From contig SMWF01000087.1 of the NCBI GenBank assembly GCA_004357385.1, positions 1 to 47,892 on the forward strand: a stretch of 47,892 nt of DNA, read 5' to 3'. The first letter of the stretch is position 1. Every line of letters begins with the position of its first letter. Below, piece after piece: positions 8,089 to 15,533 of this stretch. This stretch comes from Gammaproteobacteria bacterium. GTDB taxonomy: Bacteria > Pseudomonadota > Gammaproteobacteria > Pseudomonadales > Azotimanducaceae. Below the pieces are notes generated by a model, which saw nothing but the letters and a program-made list of their open reading frames with translations, did no database searches and had not been told where the DNA came from. The position numbers were made by a program, and so were the translations under genes.

Positions 8089-8700
8089 ATGACCGACCTG
8101 CTCTCTATTCATCCGCGTAATCCGCAGCGTCGATTACTGACCCGGGGGGCGGCGCTGATTCGCGCGGGCGCCGTGGTCGCCTACCCTACGGACTCGACGT
8201 ATGCGCTGGGCTGCCACATTGGCGACAAAGGCGCGCTGGAACGCATACGCGCGATCCGCCGGCTCGAACGGCGCCACCTTTTTACCCTGGTGTGTCGCGA
8301 TCTCTCGGAGATATCCAGCTATGCTCGGGTCAACAATGCAAGTTATCGGATTCTTAAACGCTACACGCCGGGACCGTTCACCTTCCTGCTGACGGCAACG
8401 CGGGAAGTACCGCGTCGCCTTACCCATCCGAAACGCCGTACCATTGGATTGCGAGTGCCTGACCATTCCGTTGCGCTGGGGTTGCTGGAGGAATTGGGCG
8501 AGCCGTTGATGTCCACCAGCCTGATCCTGCCGGGCGATCCCACGCCGCTGTCGGATGCCGGGGACATCGGCGGACGCCTGGCGGGACTGGTGGATCTGGT
8601 GATCGATTCGGGACCTTGCGGGCTCGAGCCGACGACTGTCGTGGATCTAACCCAGGAGCTGCCGGCGGTGGTGCGGCCTGGGGTGGGGAGGTTCGAGTGA
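8089..8700 (+). CDS. yciO: YciO-type Sua5/YrdC domain protein (threonylcarbamoyl-AMP synthase family)
   Basis: A 203-aa single-domain Sua5/YciO/YrdC protein. True Sua5/YrdC enzymes make threonylcarbamoyl-AMP for the t6A modification of ANN-reading tRNAs; the YciO branch resembles them but its role is less certain. Seen here: the VVAYPTDSTYALGC motif near residue 30, the RLERRHLFTLVCRDLSEI segment (in place of the K-R-P pattern of YrdC), TPGPFTFLLTATREVPRR, RTIGLRVPDH, and SLILPGDP. Length and the missing K-R-P triplet favour YciO over YrdC. ATG 8089 has only a weak SD. Its position before trpS-scpA-scpB-rluB fits my recollection of other gammaproteobacteria. Confidence 0.88.
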   Translation: MTDLLSIHPRNPQRRLLTRGAALIRAGAVVAYPTDSTYALGCHIGDKGALERIRAIRRLERRHLFTLVCRDLSEISSYARVNNASYRILKRYTPGPFTFLLTATREVPRRLTHPKRRTIGLRVPDHSVALGLLEELGEPLMSTSLILPGDPTPLSDAGDIGGRLAGLVDLVIDSGPCGLEPTTVVDLTQELPAVVRPGVGRFE

Positions 8701-8723
8701 CGCTCGATCTGTGCGGGCTCGGG

Positions 8724-8729
8724 TATAAT
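8724..8729 (+). promoter_or_regulatory. Consensus -10 box upstream of trpS
   Basis: A perfect TATAAT lies 30 bp before the trpS start, in the 58-bp gap after yciO. No good -35 hexamer is found 16-18 bp upstream, so the promoter call rests on the -10 and on position. It would give trpS transcription independent of yciO with a leader of roughly 23 nt. Confidence 0.4.
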
Positions 8730-8758
8730 CGCCGCCATCGTCTGGAACGGGAAAGGTT

Positions 8759-9973
8759 TTGAGCAGTAGCGATTCCGGTCAACGGGTTGTGTCAGGAATG
8801 CGCCCGACGGGCCGTTTACACCTGGGCCACTACCACGGTGTCCTGAAGAACTGGATTCAGCTGCAACACGAGTACGAGTGCTACTTCTTCGTTGCGGACT
8901 GGCACGCGCTGACGACCCATTACGACGAACCTTATGACATAGAGCAGTTCACCTCAGACACTGTGCTCGACTGGTTGGCGGCTGGGGTCAGTCCAGGCTC
9001 GGCGACGCTGTTCGTGCAATCGCGGGTGCCTGAGCACGCAGAACTCCACCTGCTACTGTCGATGATCACTCCGGTGAGTTGGCTCGAGCGGGTGCCGAGC
9101 TACAAAGATCAGCAGACCAGACTGGCGGATCGGGACCTGTCGACCTATGGGTTTCTTGGCTACCCGGTGCTTCAGTCGGCTGACATTCTGATCTATCGCG
9201 CAGGAAACGTTCCGGTAGGCGCCGATCAGGTGGCACATGTCGAGCTGACCCGGGAAATCGCGCGTCGCTTCAATCACATCTATGGCCGCGAACCCGGCTT
9301 CGAGCAACATGCGGAGGCGGCCGTCAAGAAAATGGGTAAGAAGGCCGCGCGCATCTATGTCGAACATCGCAGAAGCTACCAGGAGCGCGGCGACACCGAA
9401 GCGCTCGAAAAGGCTCAGGCATTGCTCGCGTCCCAGCAGAATCTTTCGGTCGGTGATCGTGAACGGCTGTTCGGCTACCTCGAGGGCGGAGGCCGGATCA
9501 TCCTTCCGGAGCCACAAGCCATGCTGACCGAGGTACCCAAGGTGCTCGGTATGGACGGCGAGAAGATGTCGAAGTCGCTGGATAACACCATTCGGTTGCG
9601 CGAGGACCCGGCGATTGTCGAGCAGAAGATCCTGACGATGCGCACCGATCCGGCGCGCGTCCGGCGTAACGATCCCGGCGACCCGGACAAGTGTCCTGTG
9701 TTCTCACTGCACGAGATCTATTCGACCAGCGAGGTCAAGCGCTGGGCAACCCAGGGGTGTCGAAGCGCCGGCATCGGTTGCGTGGACTGCAAGGGCCCCC
9801 TGATCGACGCCATCAATGCCGAGCAGGCCCCGATTCGTGAGCGAGCGGCTCAATTCGAGAGCGACCCCGATATGCTGCGATCGATCCTTCAGGAAGGGTC
9901 CGAAAAGGCGCGCGATACGGCGCGGGAGACGCTCGAGGAAGTGCGGGGCGCAATCGGCATTCTGCACCGATGA
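8759..9973 (+). CDS. trpS: Tryptophan--tRNA ligase with a [4Fe-4S]-type cysteine motif
   Basis: A 404-aa class I synthetase that charges tRNA-Trp. The HIGH-type motif is in the segment MRPTGRLHLGHYHGVLKNW, and KMSKS is at residues 269-273. The protein is longer than the ~330-aa enterobacterial form; the extra length includes a basic insert near residues 185-215. Four cysteines, C312, C334, C341 and C344, are spaced C-x21-C-x6-C-x2-C, close to the motif that holds an iron-sulfur cluster near the anticodon-binding region in Thermotoga TrpRS (known from the family). The start codon is TTG 8759 with GGAAAGG just upstream. An in-frame GTG at 8789 would give the shorter family-like start before SGMRPTG. 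Confidence 0.95.
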   Translation: MSSSDSGQRVVSGMRPTGRLHLGHYHGVLKNWIQLQHEYECYFFVADWHALTTHYDEPYDIEQFTSDTVLDWLAAGVSPGSATLFVQSRVPEHAELHLLLSMITPVSWLERVPSYKDQQTRLADRDLSTYGFLGYPVLQSADILIYRAGNVPVGADQVAHVELTREIARRFNHIYGREPGFEQHAEAAVKKMGKKAARIYVEHRRSYQERGDTEALEKAQALLASQQNLSVGDRERLFGYLEGGGRIILPEPQAMLTEVPKVLGMDGEKMSKSLDNTIRLREDPAIVEQKILTMRTDPARVRRNDPGDPDKCPVFSLHEIYSTSEVKRWATQGCRSAGIGCVDCKGPLIDAINAEQAPIRERAAQFESDPDMLRSILQEGSEKARDTARETLEEVRGAIGILHR

Positions 9974-9998
9974 CGGTGTATCGGTGCTGCTGTATGCT
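9970..9998 (+). promoter_or_regulatory. Putative promoter of scpA-scpB-rluB
   Basis: ATGACG (9970-9975) and TATGCT (9993-9998) are separated by 17 bp, each matching four of six consensus bases. The -35 overlaps the last codons of trpS. Transcription would start near 10005, leaving about 20 nt before ATG 10026 and almost no leader before GTG 10008. Confidence 0.35.
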
Positions 9999-10025
9999 TA
10001 GCGCCGCGTGCCAGTGGAACTCCCC

Positions 10026-10832
10026 ATGACGCGACAGCTGGAACCGCGGGTCGCCGTCCCCATCGCTCAGGTAGCGGGTGCGCCGCTGCTTGAACTGCCC
10101 ACCGATCTCTATATTCCCCCGGATGCGCTCGAGGTTGTGCTGGAGACCTTCGAGGGGCCTCTGGATCTGCTGCTGTACCTGATCCGGCGCCAGAACCTGG
10201 ATATTCTGGACATCCGGGTCGCGGAGATTACCCGCCAGTACATGGAGTACATCGGCTTGATGGACGCGCTCCAGCTCGAACTGGCGGGTGAGTATCTGCT
10301 GATGGCCGCTCTGCTGGCGGAGATCAAATCGCGCATGCTGTTGCCGCGCTCGAAGGTTGCGGAAGAGGACGAAGACGACCCGCGCGCGCAGTTGATTCGG
10401 CGGCTGCAGGAGTACGAACGATTCAAGTCCGCTGCGGAGCGCATTGAGGACATGCCGCGTCTGGAGCGCGACTTGTTTGTCGTAAATGCCGCGCGGCCGC
10501 AACTGGTTCGCGAGCAAGCGCAACCGCATGTCGAGATGTCGGAATTGCTGGTGGCGTTGGCCCAGGCCCTGAGCCGGGCCGAGATGTTTCAGCACCATAC
10601 CATTCGGTTCGAACCCCTGTCGGTTCGGGACCGCATGAACGATGTGTTGGCGCGCGTCAACGCGGTTCCGGACGAGTTCGTGCCGTTCGTCAGCGTGTTC
10701 CAGGCGGTTGAGAGTCGGATGGGCATCATCGTGTCGTTCCTGGCCGTGATGGAGCTATTGCGCGAGGGTTTGCTGGATCTGGTGCAGCGTGAACCGTTTG
10801 CGCCGATCTACCTGCGCTCGGCCCAGGCTTGA
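10026..10832 (+). CDS. scpA: Segregation and condensation protein A
   Basis: A 268-aa kleisin subunit of the Smc-ScpAB condensin, which compacts and segregates the chromosome. The N-terminal kleisin signature FEGPLDLLLYLIRRQNLDILDI is clear, followed by AGEYLLMAALLAEIKSRMLLP and an acidic EEDEDDPR stretch. The C-terminal winged-helix part includes FLAVMELLREGLLDLVQREPFAPIYL. I chose ATG 10026 because of the GTGGAA upstream and the predicted transcription start; the frame also opens at GTG 10008, six codons earlier. An 828-bp-class gene of this kind followed by scpB is the normal arrangement. The smc partner is not in the window; some gammaproteobacteria use ScpAB with Smc instead of MukBEF, so this genome probably has Smc. 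Confidence 0.95.
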   Translation: MTRQLEPRVAVPIAQVAGAPLLELPTDLYIPPDALEVVLETFEGPLDLLLYLIRRQNLDILDIRVAEITRQYMEYIGLMDALQLELAGEYLLMAALLAEIKSRMLLPRSKVAEEDEDDPRAQLIRRLQEYERFKSAAERIEDMPRLERDLFVVNAARPQLVREQAQPHVEMSELLVALAQALSRAEMFQHHTIRFEPLSVRDRMNDVLARVNAVPDEFVPFVSVFQAVESRMGIIVSFLAVMELLREGLLDLVQREPFAPIYLRSAQA

Positions 10833-10871
10833 ACTTTCCGCACAGACATTTGATAGGCGAACTCGAAAAAA

Positions 10872-11615
10872 GTGGCTGATAACACGCTCGAACTGGCACA
10901 GATCAAGCGAATAGTCGAAGCGACATTGATGTGTGCGGATGAACCGCTTCCGATCGAGCGGCTGGCGAAGGTGTTCCGGCGCGGCGAAGCCAACCGCGAC
11001 GACATCCGCGTGGCGCTCGACGAACTGGAGCAGGCCTGTGCAGGGCGCGGCTATGAATTGAAGCAGGTGGCATCGGGATACCGGTTTCAGATCATGCAGG
11101 ACCTGAGCGAGTGGGTAAGTCGACTGTGGGAGGAACGACCGCCCCGATATTCCAGGGCGCTGATGGAGACCCTGGCGCTGATCGCCTACCGCCAACCGGT
11201 CACGCGGGGTGACATCGAGCAGGTGCGTGGTGTCGCGGTCAGCTCGAACATCGTTCGCACCTTGCTGGAACGGGAATGGGTTCGAGTCGTGGGCTACAAG
11301 GAAGTACCTGGCCGGCCGGCGATGTATGGGACGACCAAGGCATTTCTCGATTATTTCAACCTCAAGAGTCTCGTTGAAATGCCGCCGCTGGCGGAGGTCC
11401 GCGCGCTGGTGGAACCAGAACTGGTCGACGAAGAGGCGTTGGCGGGAGGGCCCAATCCGGAAATCTCGATGCCGGTTCCTGTCGCGGTGGAACTCGGACC
11501 CTCTGACGAACCCGACGAACCCGACGAACCCGACGAACCCGACGAACCGAGTGTCGTGCTGAACGCAGGCGGCGCGGAAATCGTGCCGTTACCGACCGTC
11601 GACCGATCTCAGTGA
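10872..11615 (+). CDS. scpB: Segregation and condensation protein B
   Basis: A 247-aa dimeric winged-helix subunit of Smc-ScpAB. Typical segments are IVEATLMCADEPLPIERLAKVF at the N-terminus, ALMETLALIAYRQPVTRGDIE in the second winged helix, the RGVAVSSNIVRTLLERE segment, and the GRPAMYGTTKAFLDYFNL motif. The GTG start at 10872 follows an A-rich run (CTCGAAAAAA) without a strong SD. The C-terminus carries an acidic tail with five DEP triplets (212-226) encoded by a 9-bp tandem repeat. The stop overlaps the rluB start as GTGA. Confidence 0.95.
   Translation: MADNTLELAQIKRIVEATLMCADEPLPIERLAKVFRRGEANRDDIRVALDELEQACAGRGYELKQVASGYRFQIMQDLSEWVSRLWEERPPRYSRALMETLALIAYRQPVTRGDIEQVRGVAVSSNIVRTLLEREWVRVVGYKEVPGRPAMYGTTKAFLDYFNLKSLVEMPPLAEVRALVEPELVDEEALAGGPNPEISMPVPVAVELGPSDEPDEPDEPDEPDEPSVVLNAGGAEIVPLPTVDRSQ
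11505..11549 (+). repeat. 9-bp tandem repeat encoding (Asp-Glu-Pro)5 in ScpB
   Basis: Five head-to-tail copies of GACGAACCC (the last ending in G) encode DEP x5 in the ScpB tail. The unit is a multiple of three, so copy-number change by slippage would alter tail length and keep the frame. The near-identical third bases suggest recent expansion. Confidence 0.9.
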
Positions 11616-12505
11616 ACGACCGGTCACGGTCGCGGCGGCGCCACACGCCGGAACAACGCCAGCAACGGCAGCGAGTGGATCAAACGGTGGTAACCGAGAA
11701 GCTGCAGAAGGTGCTTGCCGATCTGGGGACCGGTTCGCGTCGCGAAATGGAGCGTTGGATCGAAGCCGGTCGAGTCGAAGTCAACGGAGAGCCCGCCACC
11801 CTGGGTAGTCGCGTTGCGGAAGATGATCGGATTCGCGTGGACGGAAAATCGCTGCGTCGTCGGACAGCGAATGCGCGGGTCCTGCTGATGAACAAGGCCG
11901 AAGGAGTGATCTGCACGCGCGCGGACCCGGAGCGGCGGCCGACCTGTTTCGACAGTCTGCCGAAGCTTTCCGGGGGACGCTGGATCGGCGTGGGTCGGCT
12001 CGACATCAACACGTCCGGTCTGCTGCTGCTCGTCAGTGATGGCACGTTAGCGAACCGACTGATGCACCCGTCCACGGGAATCGACCGCGAGTACGCGGCC
12101 CGGGTGGATCGGCGCCTGAATGAGAAGCAGCTCGCGGCGCTGCAGCAAGGGGTGATGCTGGATGGCGACGTCGCGAGCTTCTCCGACATTCGCTACTACG
12201 ATGGTCAGGATCGCAATCACTGGTATCACCTGACGCTGATGGAGGGACGCAATCGAGAAGTGCGGCGCCTGTTCGCCTCCCAGGGCGTGCAGGTATCCCG
12301 TTTGAAGCGGGTACGTTACGGCCCCGTCGTGTTGCCGTCGACGTTACGACGCGGTCGTTGGATGGAGGTGGGGCGGAATGATGTCGCGTCGCTATACCGG
12401 CTGTTACGGCTCAAAGTTCCCGTGTTGCCGCCCCGTTCGCGAAGAAATCGCAATGAGAAATCCAGCTCGGTGTTGATTCCCTATCCCGAGCTGCCCGCCG
12501 GCTGA
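11612..12505 (+). CDS. rluB: 23S rRNA pseudouridine synthase, RluB-type
   Basis: A 297-aa RsuA-family pseudouridine synthase, expected to make pseudouridine 2605 in 23S rRNA. It has a basic N-terminal extension (about 1-25). An S4 RNA-binding domain follows (EKLQKVLADLGTGSRREMERWIEAG, ending near VNGEP). The catalytic motif GRLDINTSGLLLLVSDG contains the active-site Asp. Further signatures are the MHPSTGIDREYAARV segment and EGRNREVRRLF. The start is GTG 11612, overlapping the scpB stop. The basic C-terminal tail is shorter than in enterobacterial RluB. RluE or RsuA are less likely because of the scpAB context. The last 25 bp overlap the 3' end of the convergent SDR gene. Confidence 0.93.
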   Translation: MNDRSRSRRRHTPEQRQQRQRVDQTVVTEKLQKVLADLGTGSRREMERWIEAGRVEVNGEPATLGSRVAEDDRIRVDGKSLRRRTANARVLLMNKAEGVICTRADPERRPTCFDSLPKLSGGRWIGVGRLDINTSGLLLLVSDGTLANRLMHPSTGIDREYAARVDRRLNEKQLAALQQGVMLDGDVASFSDIRYYDGQDRNHWYHLTLMEGRNREVRRLFASQGVQVSRLKRVRYGPVVLPSTLRRGRWMEVGRNDVASLYRLLRLKVPVLPPRSRRNRNEKSSSVLIPYPELPAG

Positions 12506-13323
12506 GACGATCCAGCGCCTGCGGCGTCCGGGTCGAAGTCCCTCGCATCGAGCCGTGTGGGCGAGGGCAACGTTTTACCCTCAGGACCCATGAAGTAGAG
12601 GTACGCCGCCATGCGCTGCTCAGGCGTGGCGAGGGTGCCCGGATCCTCGCCCGGATAGGCGGCAGCGCGCATCGCCGTGCGGGTCGCGCCCGGATTGATG
12701 GTGGCTACGCGGATGCTCGATTTACTGGTCTCGTCGGCCATGACCTGTGCGAGCCCCTCCACTGCGAATTTGCTGACGGCGTATGCGCCCCAGTAGGCGC
12801 GGCCCTGGCGCCCGACGGTCGACGAGGTAAACAACACCGGCGCGTCGGTTGCAGCTTCCAATGCGGGCATCAGCGCAGCGCTGAGGTCGAACGCGGCATT
12901 GACGTGCACCTGCATCAAGCGCCGCCAGGAATCGCTGTCGTAGTGAGCCAGCGGCACGCGCGGGCCGAGCAATCCGGCATTGTGGAGCAGGCCGTCGAGC
13001 TTGCCGTAGTGGTCGATCGTCTGCTCGAAAAGCTGATCAAAGGCGGCGCGATCGGCGGCCTCCAGATCGCAGGGGACAATCACAGGGTCGGTCGCCGTGT
13101 TGGCGGAAATCCAATCGAAGACCCGTTCGAGTTTGGCGTGGGTGCGCCCCAGTAGAATCAGATTCGCACCGTACCAGGCGAATGTTCGTGCGGCGCATGA
13201 GCCGATCCCGTCCCCCGCGCCGGTGACCAGGATGGTGCGTCCACGCAGCAAGGCGGGGTCCGGTTGATAGGACCAGCCGGATATCGCGCGCTGCAGTTCA
13301 GGGTAAGGGTGGTCGGCGGGCAT
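12481..13323 (-). CDS. yciK: Short-chain dehydrogenase/reductase, YciK-like
   Basis: A 280-aa classical SDR. It has the cofactor motif VTGAGDGIG (residues 34-42), the NAG motif ([10 protein letters not shown]), a catalytic Ser in FTSSTVGR, and YAVSK as the Tyr-x3-Lys pair. The C-terminal extension after residue 250 has the [13 protein letters not shown] segment common in the YciK branch. The reaction and substrate are unknown; NAD(P)H-dependent oxidoreduction is all that can be said. ATG 13323 lies inside the 3' end of ubiG, a 26-bp overlap in another frame. At the other end its stop lies inside rluB on the opposite strand. In Pseudomonas, as I recall, the MurNAc-6-phosphate phosphatase gene mupP sits between ubiG and this SDR; it is absent here. 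Confidence 0.88.
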   Translation of the reverse strand: MPADHPYPELQRAISGWSYQPDPALLRGRTILVTGAGDGIGSCAARTFAWYGANLILLGRTHAKLERVFDWISANTATDPVIVPCDLEAADRAAFDQLFEQTIDHYGKLDGLLHNAGLLGPRVPLAHYDSDSWRRLMQVHVNAAFDLSAALMPALEAATDAPVLFTSSTVGRQGRAYWGAYAVSKFAVEGLAQVMADETSKSSIRVATINPGATRTAMRAAAYPGEDPGTLATPEQRMAAYLYFMGPEGKTLPSPTRLDARDFDPDAAGAGSSQPAGSSG

Positions 13324-14011
13324 GGAGCAGGTAGTTTACGTCAACGTCGTTGGTCAAGGCGCAGCGTCGATTGAACGGGTTGTAGCTCATCCCGATGATT
13401 GCCAGGGTGTTCAGGCCGGCGCCGCGCACGGCGCGGGCCAGTTCGGCGGGGGTAATGAACTTCCGATAGTCGTGCGTACCCCGGGGCAGCAACCCCATGA
13501 CGTACTCGGCGCCGAGTACTGCCATCGCATAGGCCTTGAGGTTACGATTGATTGTTGAGAAGAACACGTGGCCACCAGGTTCCAGTAGCTCTGCACAGGC
13601 TGCCACGACCGACGCAGGTTCCGGAACGTGCTCCAGCATCTCCAGACAAGTCACCACCGCGAATTCGCCGGCGTGATCGGCGGCGAGTGTTTCGGGGGTG
13701 GTCTGGCGGTAGTCGACGTCGATACCTGCTTCCAGGGCGTGCAGGCGGGCGACCGCAAGCGGCGCCTCGCCCATGTCGATGGCGGTGACTTCGGCTCCGG
13801 CTTGCGCCATCGCTTCGCTGAGAATTCCGCCCCCGCAGCCCAGGTCGGCCACGCGTCGGCCTGCGACATCGACCCGCGAGAGTATGTAGTCGACGCGCAC
13901 CGGATTCATATCGTGCAAGGGTCGGAAGTCGCCGTTGGGGTCCCACCAGCGATAAGCCAGGGCTTCGAACTTAGCGATTTCAGCCGCGTCTACGTTGGCG
14001 TCTGGGGTCAT
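13298..14011 (-). CDS. ubiG: Bifunctional ubiquinone O-methyltransferase
   Basis: A 237-aa SAM-dependent enzyme that catalyses both O-methylations of ubiquinone synthesis: the hydroxyl of the polyprenyl-catechol intermediate and that of demethylubiquinol. It has the UbiG-type opening [17 protein letters not shown], the SAM motif VADLGCGGG (54-62), the acidic [10 protein letters not shown] loop, [14 protein letters not shown], and [13 protein letters not shown] 14011 overlaps the mtaD stop as ATGA. The frame is open upstream to 14131, but that extension lies inside mtaD and does not resemble the family. Ubiquinone made with this enzyme is the electron acceptor for the complex I encoded later in the window. 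Confidence 0.95.
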   Translation of the reverse strand: MTPDANVDAAEIAKFEALAYRWWDPNGDFRPLHDMNPVRVDYILSRVDVAGRRVADLGCGGGILSEAMAQAGAEVTAIDMGEAPLAVARLHALEAGIDVDYRQTTPETLAADHAGEFAVVTCLEMLEHVPEPASVVAACAELLEPGGHVFFSTINRNLKAYAMAVLGAEYVMGLLPRGTHDYRKFITPAELARAVRGAGLNTLAIIGMSYNPFNRRCALTNDVDVNYLLHARRPPLP

Positions 14012-15345
14012 CGTAGCGGCGCCTCCGGTCGCTGCAGACGTTCCCGCCAGCGCTTGGCGTTGGCGCGCACTGCGGCCGCGTCCAGGGTCACAGGATCTCC
14101 ATCGGTGACGACGGGATTGCCCGCGATCCACACGTGGCTGACCTGGGTGCCCGCGGCGGTGTAGATCAGCTGCGACTCCGGTTGGTGCAGCGGTGTCATA
14201 CCGGGGCAGGCGGTGTCCACGGCGATGAGATCGGCAGATTTGCCGGGCTCGAGGGAGCCGATCTGATCGTCGATGCTCATGGCCTCGGCGCCACCGAGCG
14301 TGGCCATTCGCAGGGTGGCGAACGCAGCGGATGCAGTGACGTCGCCGGTCACGGTTTTGGCGACCAGCGCAGCGGCGCGCATCTCGCTGAACATATCGAG
14401 GCTGTTGTTCGACGCGGCACCGTCGGTGCCGAGCCCAACCCGGACGCCCGCGGCTTGCAGGGCCGAAACGTCACAGTGCCCGCTACCGAGCTTGAGGTTC
14501 GAGTGCGGGCAATGAACGACTGACACACCGGCATCCGCGACCAACTCGCGTTCGCCCTCGGTGACCTGCGTCATGTGTACAGCCTGCAGTCGTGGGATCA
14601 GCAGGCCGAGTTCCGCCAGCCATTCGATGTGGCTCATCCCGAGGCGTTTGCGGGCATCCTGGACCTCGCTGGCGTTCTCGTGCAGATGGATGTGGATGGG
14701 CGCTTCCAGTTCGTCTGCCAGGGTCAGCGCCCGGATCAGATCGTCGCGGGCGACGCTGTTGGGCGCGTGCGGCCCGAACGCGATGTTGATCAATGGCTGG
14801 TCGCGATAGGCGTCGTGCAGCGCCAGGCCTTTGTGGAAGGCCTCGTTGGCATCTCGTGACCAGGTATTGGCAAAGCGCACGATCGGAAAGGCGATCTGGG
14901 CGCGAATTCCGGCGGCACGCGCCGCTTCGGCGGTAATCTCGGGATAGAAATACATGTCGCTGCAACAGGTGGTCCCCGTGGTCAGCATTTCGAGCAGCGC
15001 AAGCGTCGCACCATCGCGCACGAACTCCGGATCGACCCAGCGGGATTCGAGCGGCCAGATGTGGTCGGTAAGCCACTGATCCAGCGGCAGATCGTCGGCC
15101 AGCCCGCGAAACAGGGTCATCGCCAGATGACCGTGGGCGTTGACCAGGCCGGGCAGCAGAATGTGCTCATGCAGGGTGAGATGTTCATCCGCGGTCCAGG
15201 CCGCGGCGACCTCGGCGTGCGTTCCCACGGCCACGATCAGACCCTCGTGGATCGCAACACTGTAATCAACCAGTGCTGTGTTGACGGGTGCAATGGGGAG
15301 CACCCAGCCGGCCTCGATGATCGAATCACAGTGTAGTCTGGGCAT
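14008..15345 (-). CDS. mtaD: 5-methylthioadenosine/S-adenosylhomocysteine deaminase (TRZ/ATZ amidohydrolase)
   Basis: A 445-aa metal-dependent amidohydrolase. MtaD-family enzymes deaminate methylthioadenosine and S-adenosylhomocysteine to the inosine forms, the entry to methionine salvage in Pseudomonas. Metal ligands are visible in NAHGHLAM (His71, His73), the [10 protein letters not shown] segment, HMTQVTE and the Asp of [15 protein letters not shown]. The [20 protein letters not shown] segment is characteristic of this subfamily. The frame starts at ATG 15354, but that ATG is part of the TATAATG containing the probable -10 box, so I use ATG 15345. No mtnA neighbour is seen. The gene overlaps ubiG by four bases. 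Confidence 0.88.
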   Translation of the reverse strand: MPRLHCDSIIEAGWVLPIAPVNTALVDYSVAIHEGLIVAVGTHAEVAAAWTADEHLTLHEHILLPGLVNAHGHLAMTLFRGLADDLPLDQWLTDHIWPLESRWVDPEFVRDGATLALLEMLTTGTTCCSDMYFYPEITAEAARAAGIRAQIAFPIVRFANTWSRDANEAFHKGLALHDAYRDQPLINIAFGPHAPNSVARDDLIRALTLADELEAPIHIHLHENASEVQDARKRLGMSHIEWLAELGLLIPRLQAVHMTQVTEGERELVADAGVSVVHCPHSNLKLGSGHCDVSALQAAGVRVGLGTDGAASNNSLDMFSEMRAAALVAKTVTGDVTASAAFATLRMATLGGAEAMSIDDQIGSLEPGKSADLIAVDTACPGMTPLHQPESQLIYTAAGTQVSHVWIAGNPVVTDGDPVTLDAAAVRANAKRWRERLQRPEAPLR

Positions 15346-15352
15346 GCGCGCC

Positions 15353-15358
15353 ATTATA
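15353..15358 (-). promoter_or_regulatory. Consensus -10 box of mtaD, implying a leaderless mRNA
   Basis: On the minus strand TATAAT occupies 15358-15353, followed after seven bases by ATG 15345. A start point about seven bases below the -10 would fall at or next to that ATG, so the transcript may have no leader. The -35 position (about 15376-15381) reads TGGGTA, a poor match, and lies inside the first of two palindromes, which suggests an activator or repressor site. Confidence 0.45.
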
Positions 15359-15370
15359 GCCAGTTACCAG

Positions 15371-15418
15371 GGGGCTACCCATCCGGGTAGCCCCGACGAT
15401 GCTACCCGTCCGGGTTGC
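15371..15418. promoter_or_regulatory. Two related palindromes between divergent mtaD and gyrA
   Basis: The first is a perfect 10-bp inverted repeat, GGGGCTACCC (15371-15380) and GGGTAGCCCC (15385-15394), with a four-base spacer. The second, at 15401-15418, repeats its core with one mismatch (GCTACCCG, tc, CGGGTTGC). Both fit GCTACCCRTCCGGGTWGC, and their centres are 27 bp apart. They lie just upstream of the mtaD -10 box and 115 bp or more before gyrA. Paired dyads next to a promoter suggest binding of a dimeric regulator; the regulator is unknown. Neither has a T-tract. Confidence 0.6.
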
Positions 15419-15533
15419 GGCACTGGCCCGGGGACCCTCACCGACGCCACGGAATGCACACGGATGGCGTCGTCGGGTGGACGTATCGTGTTAAAATGGT
15501 TCGTTTAACTGCCAGCCGGATCCATACCTGAAG

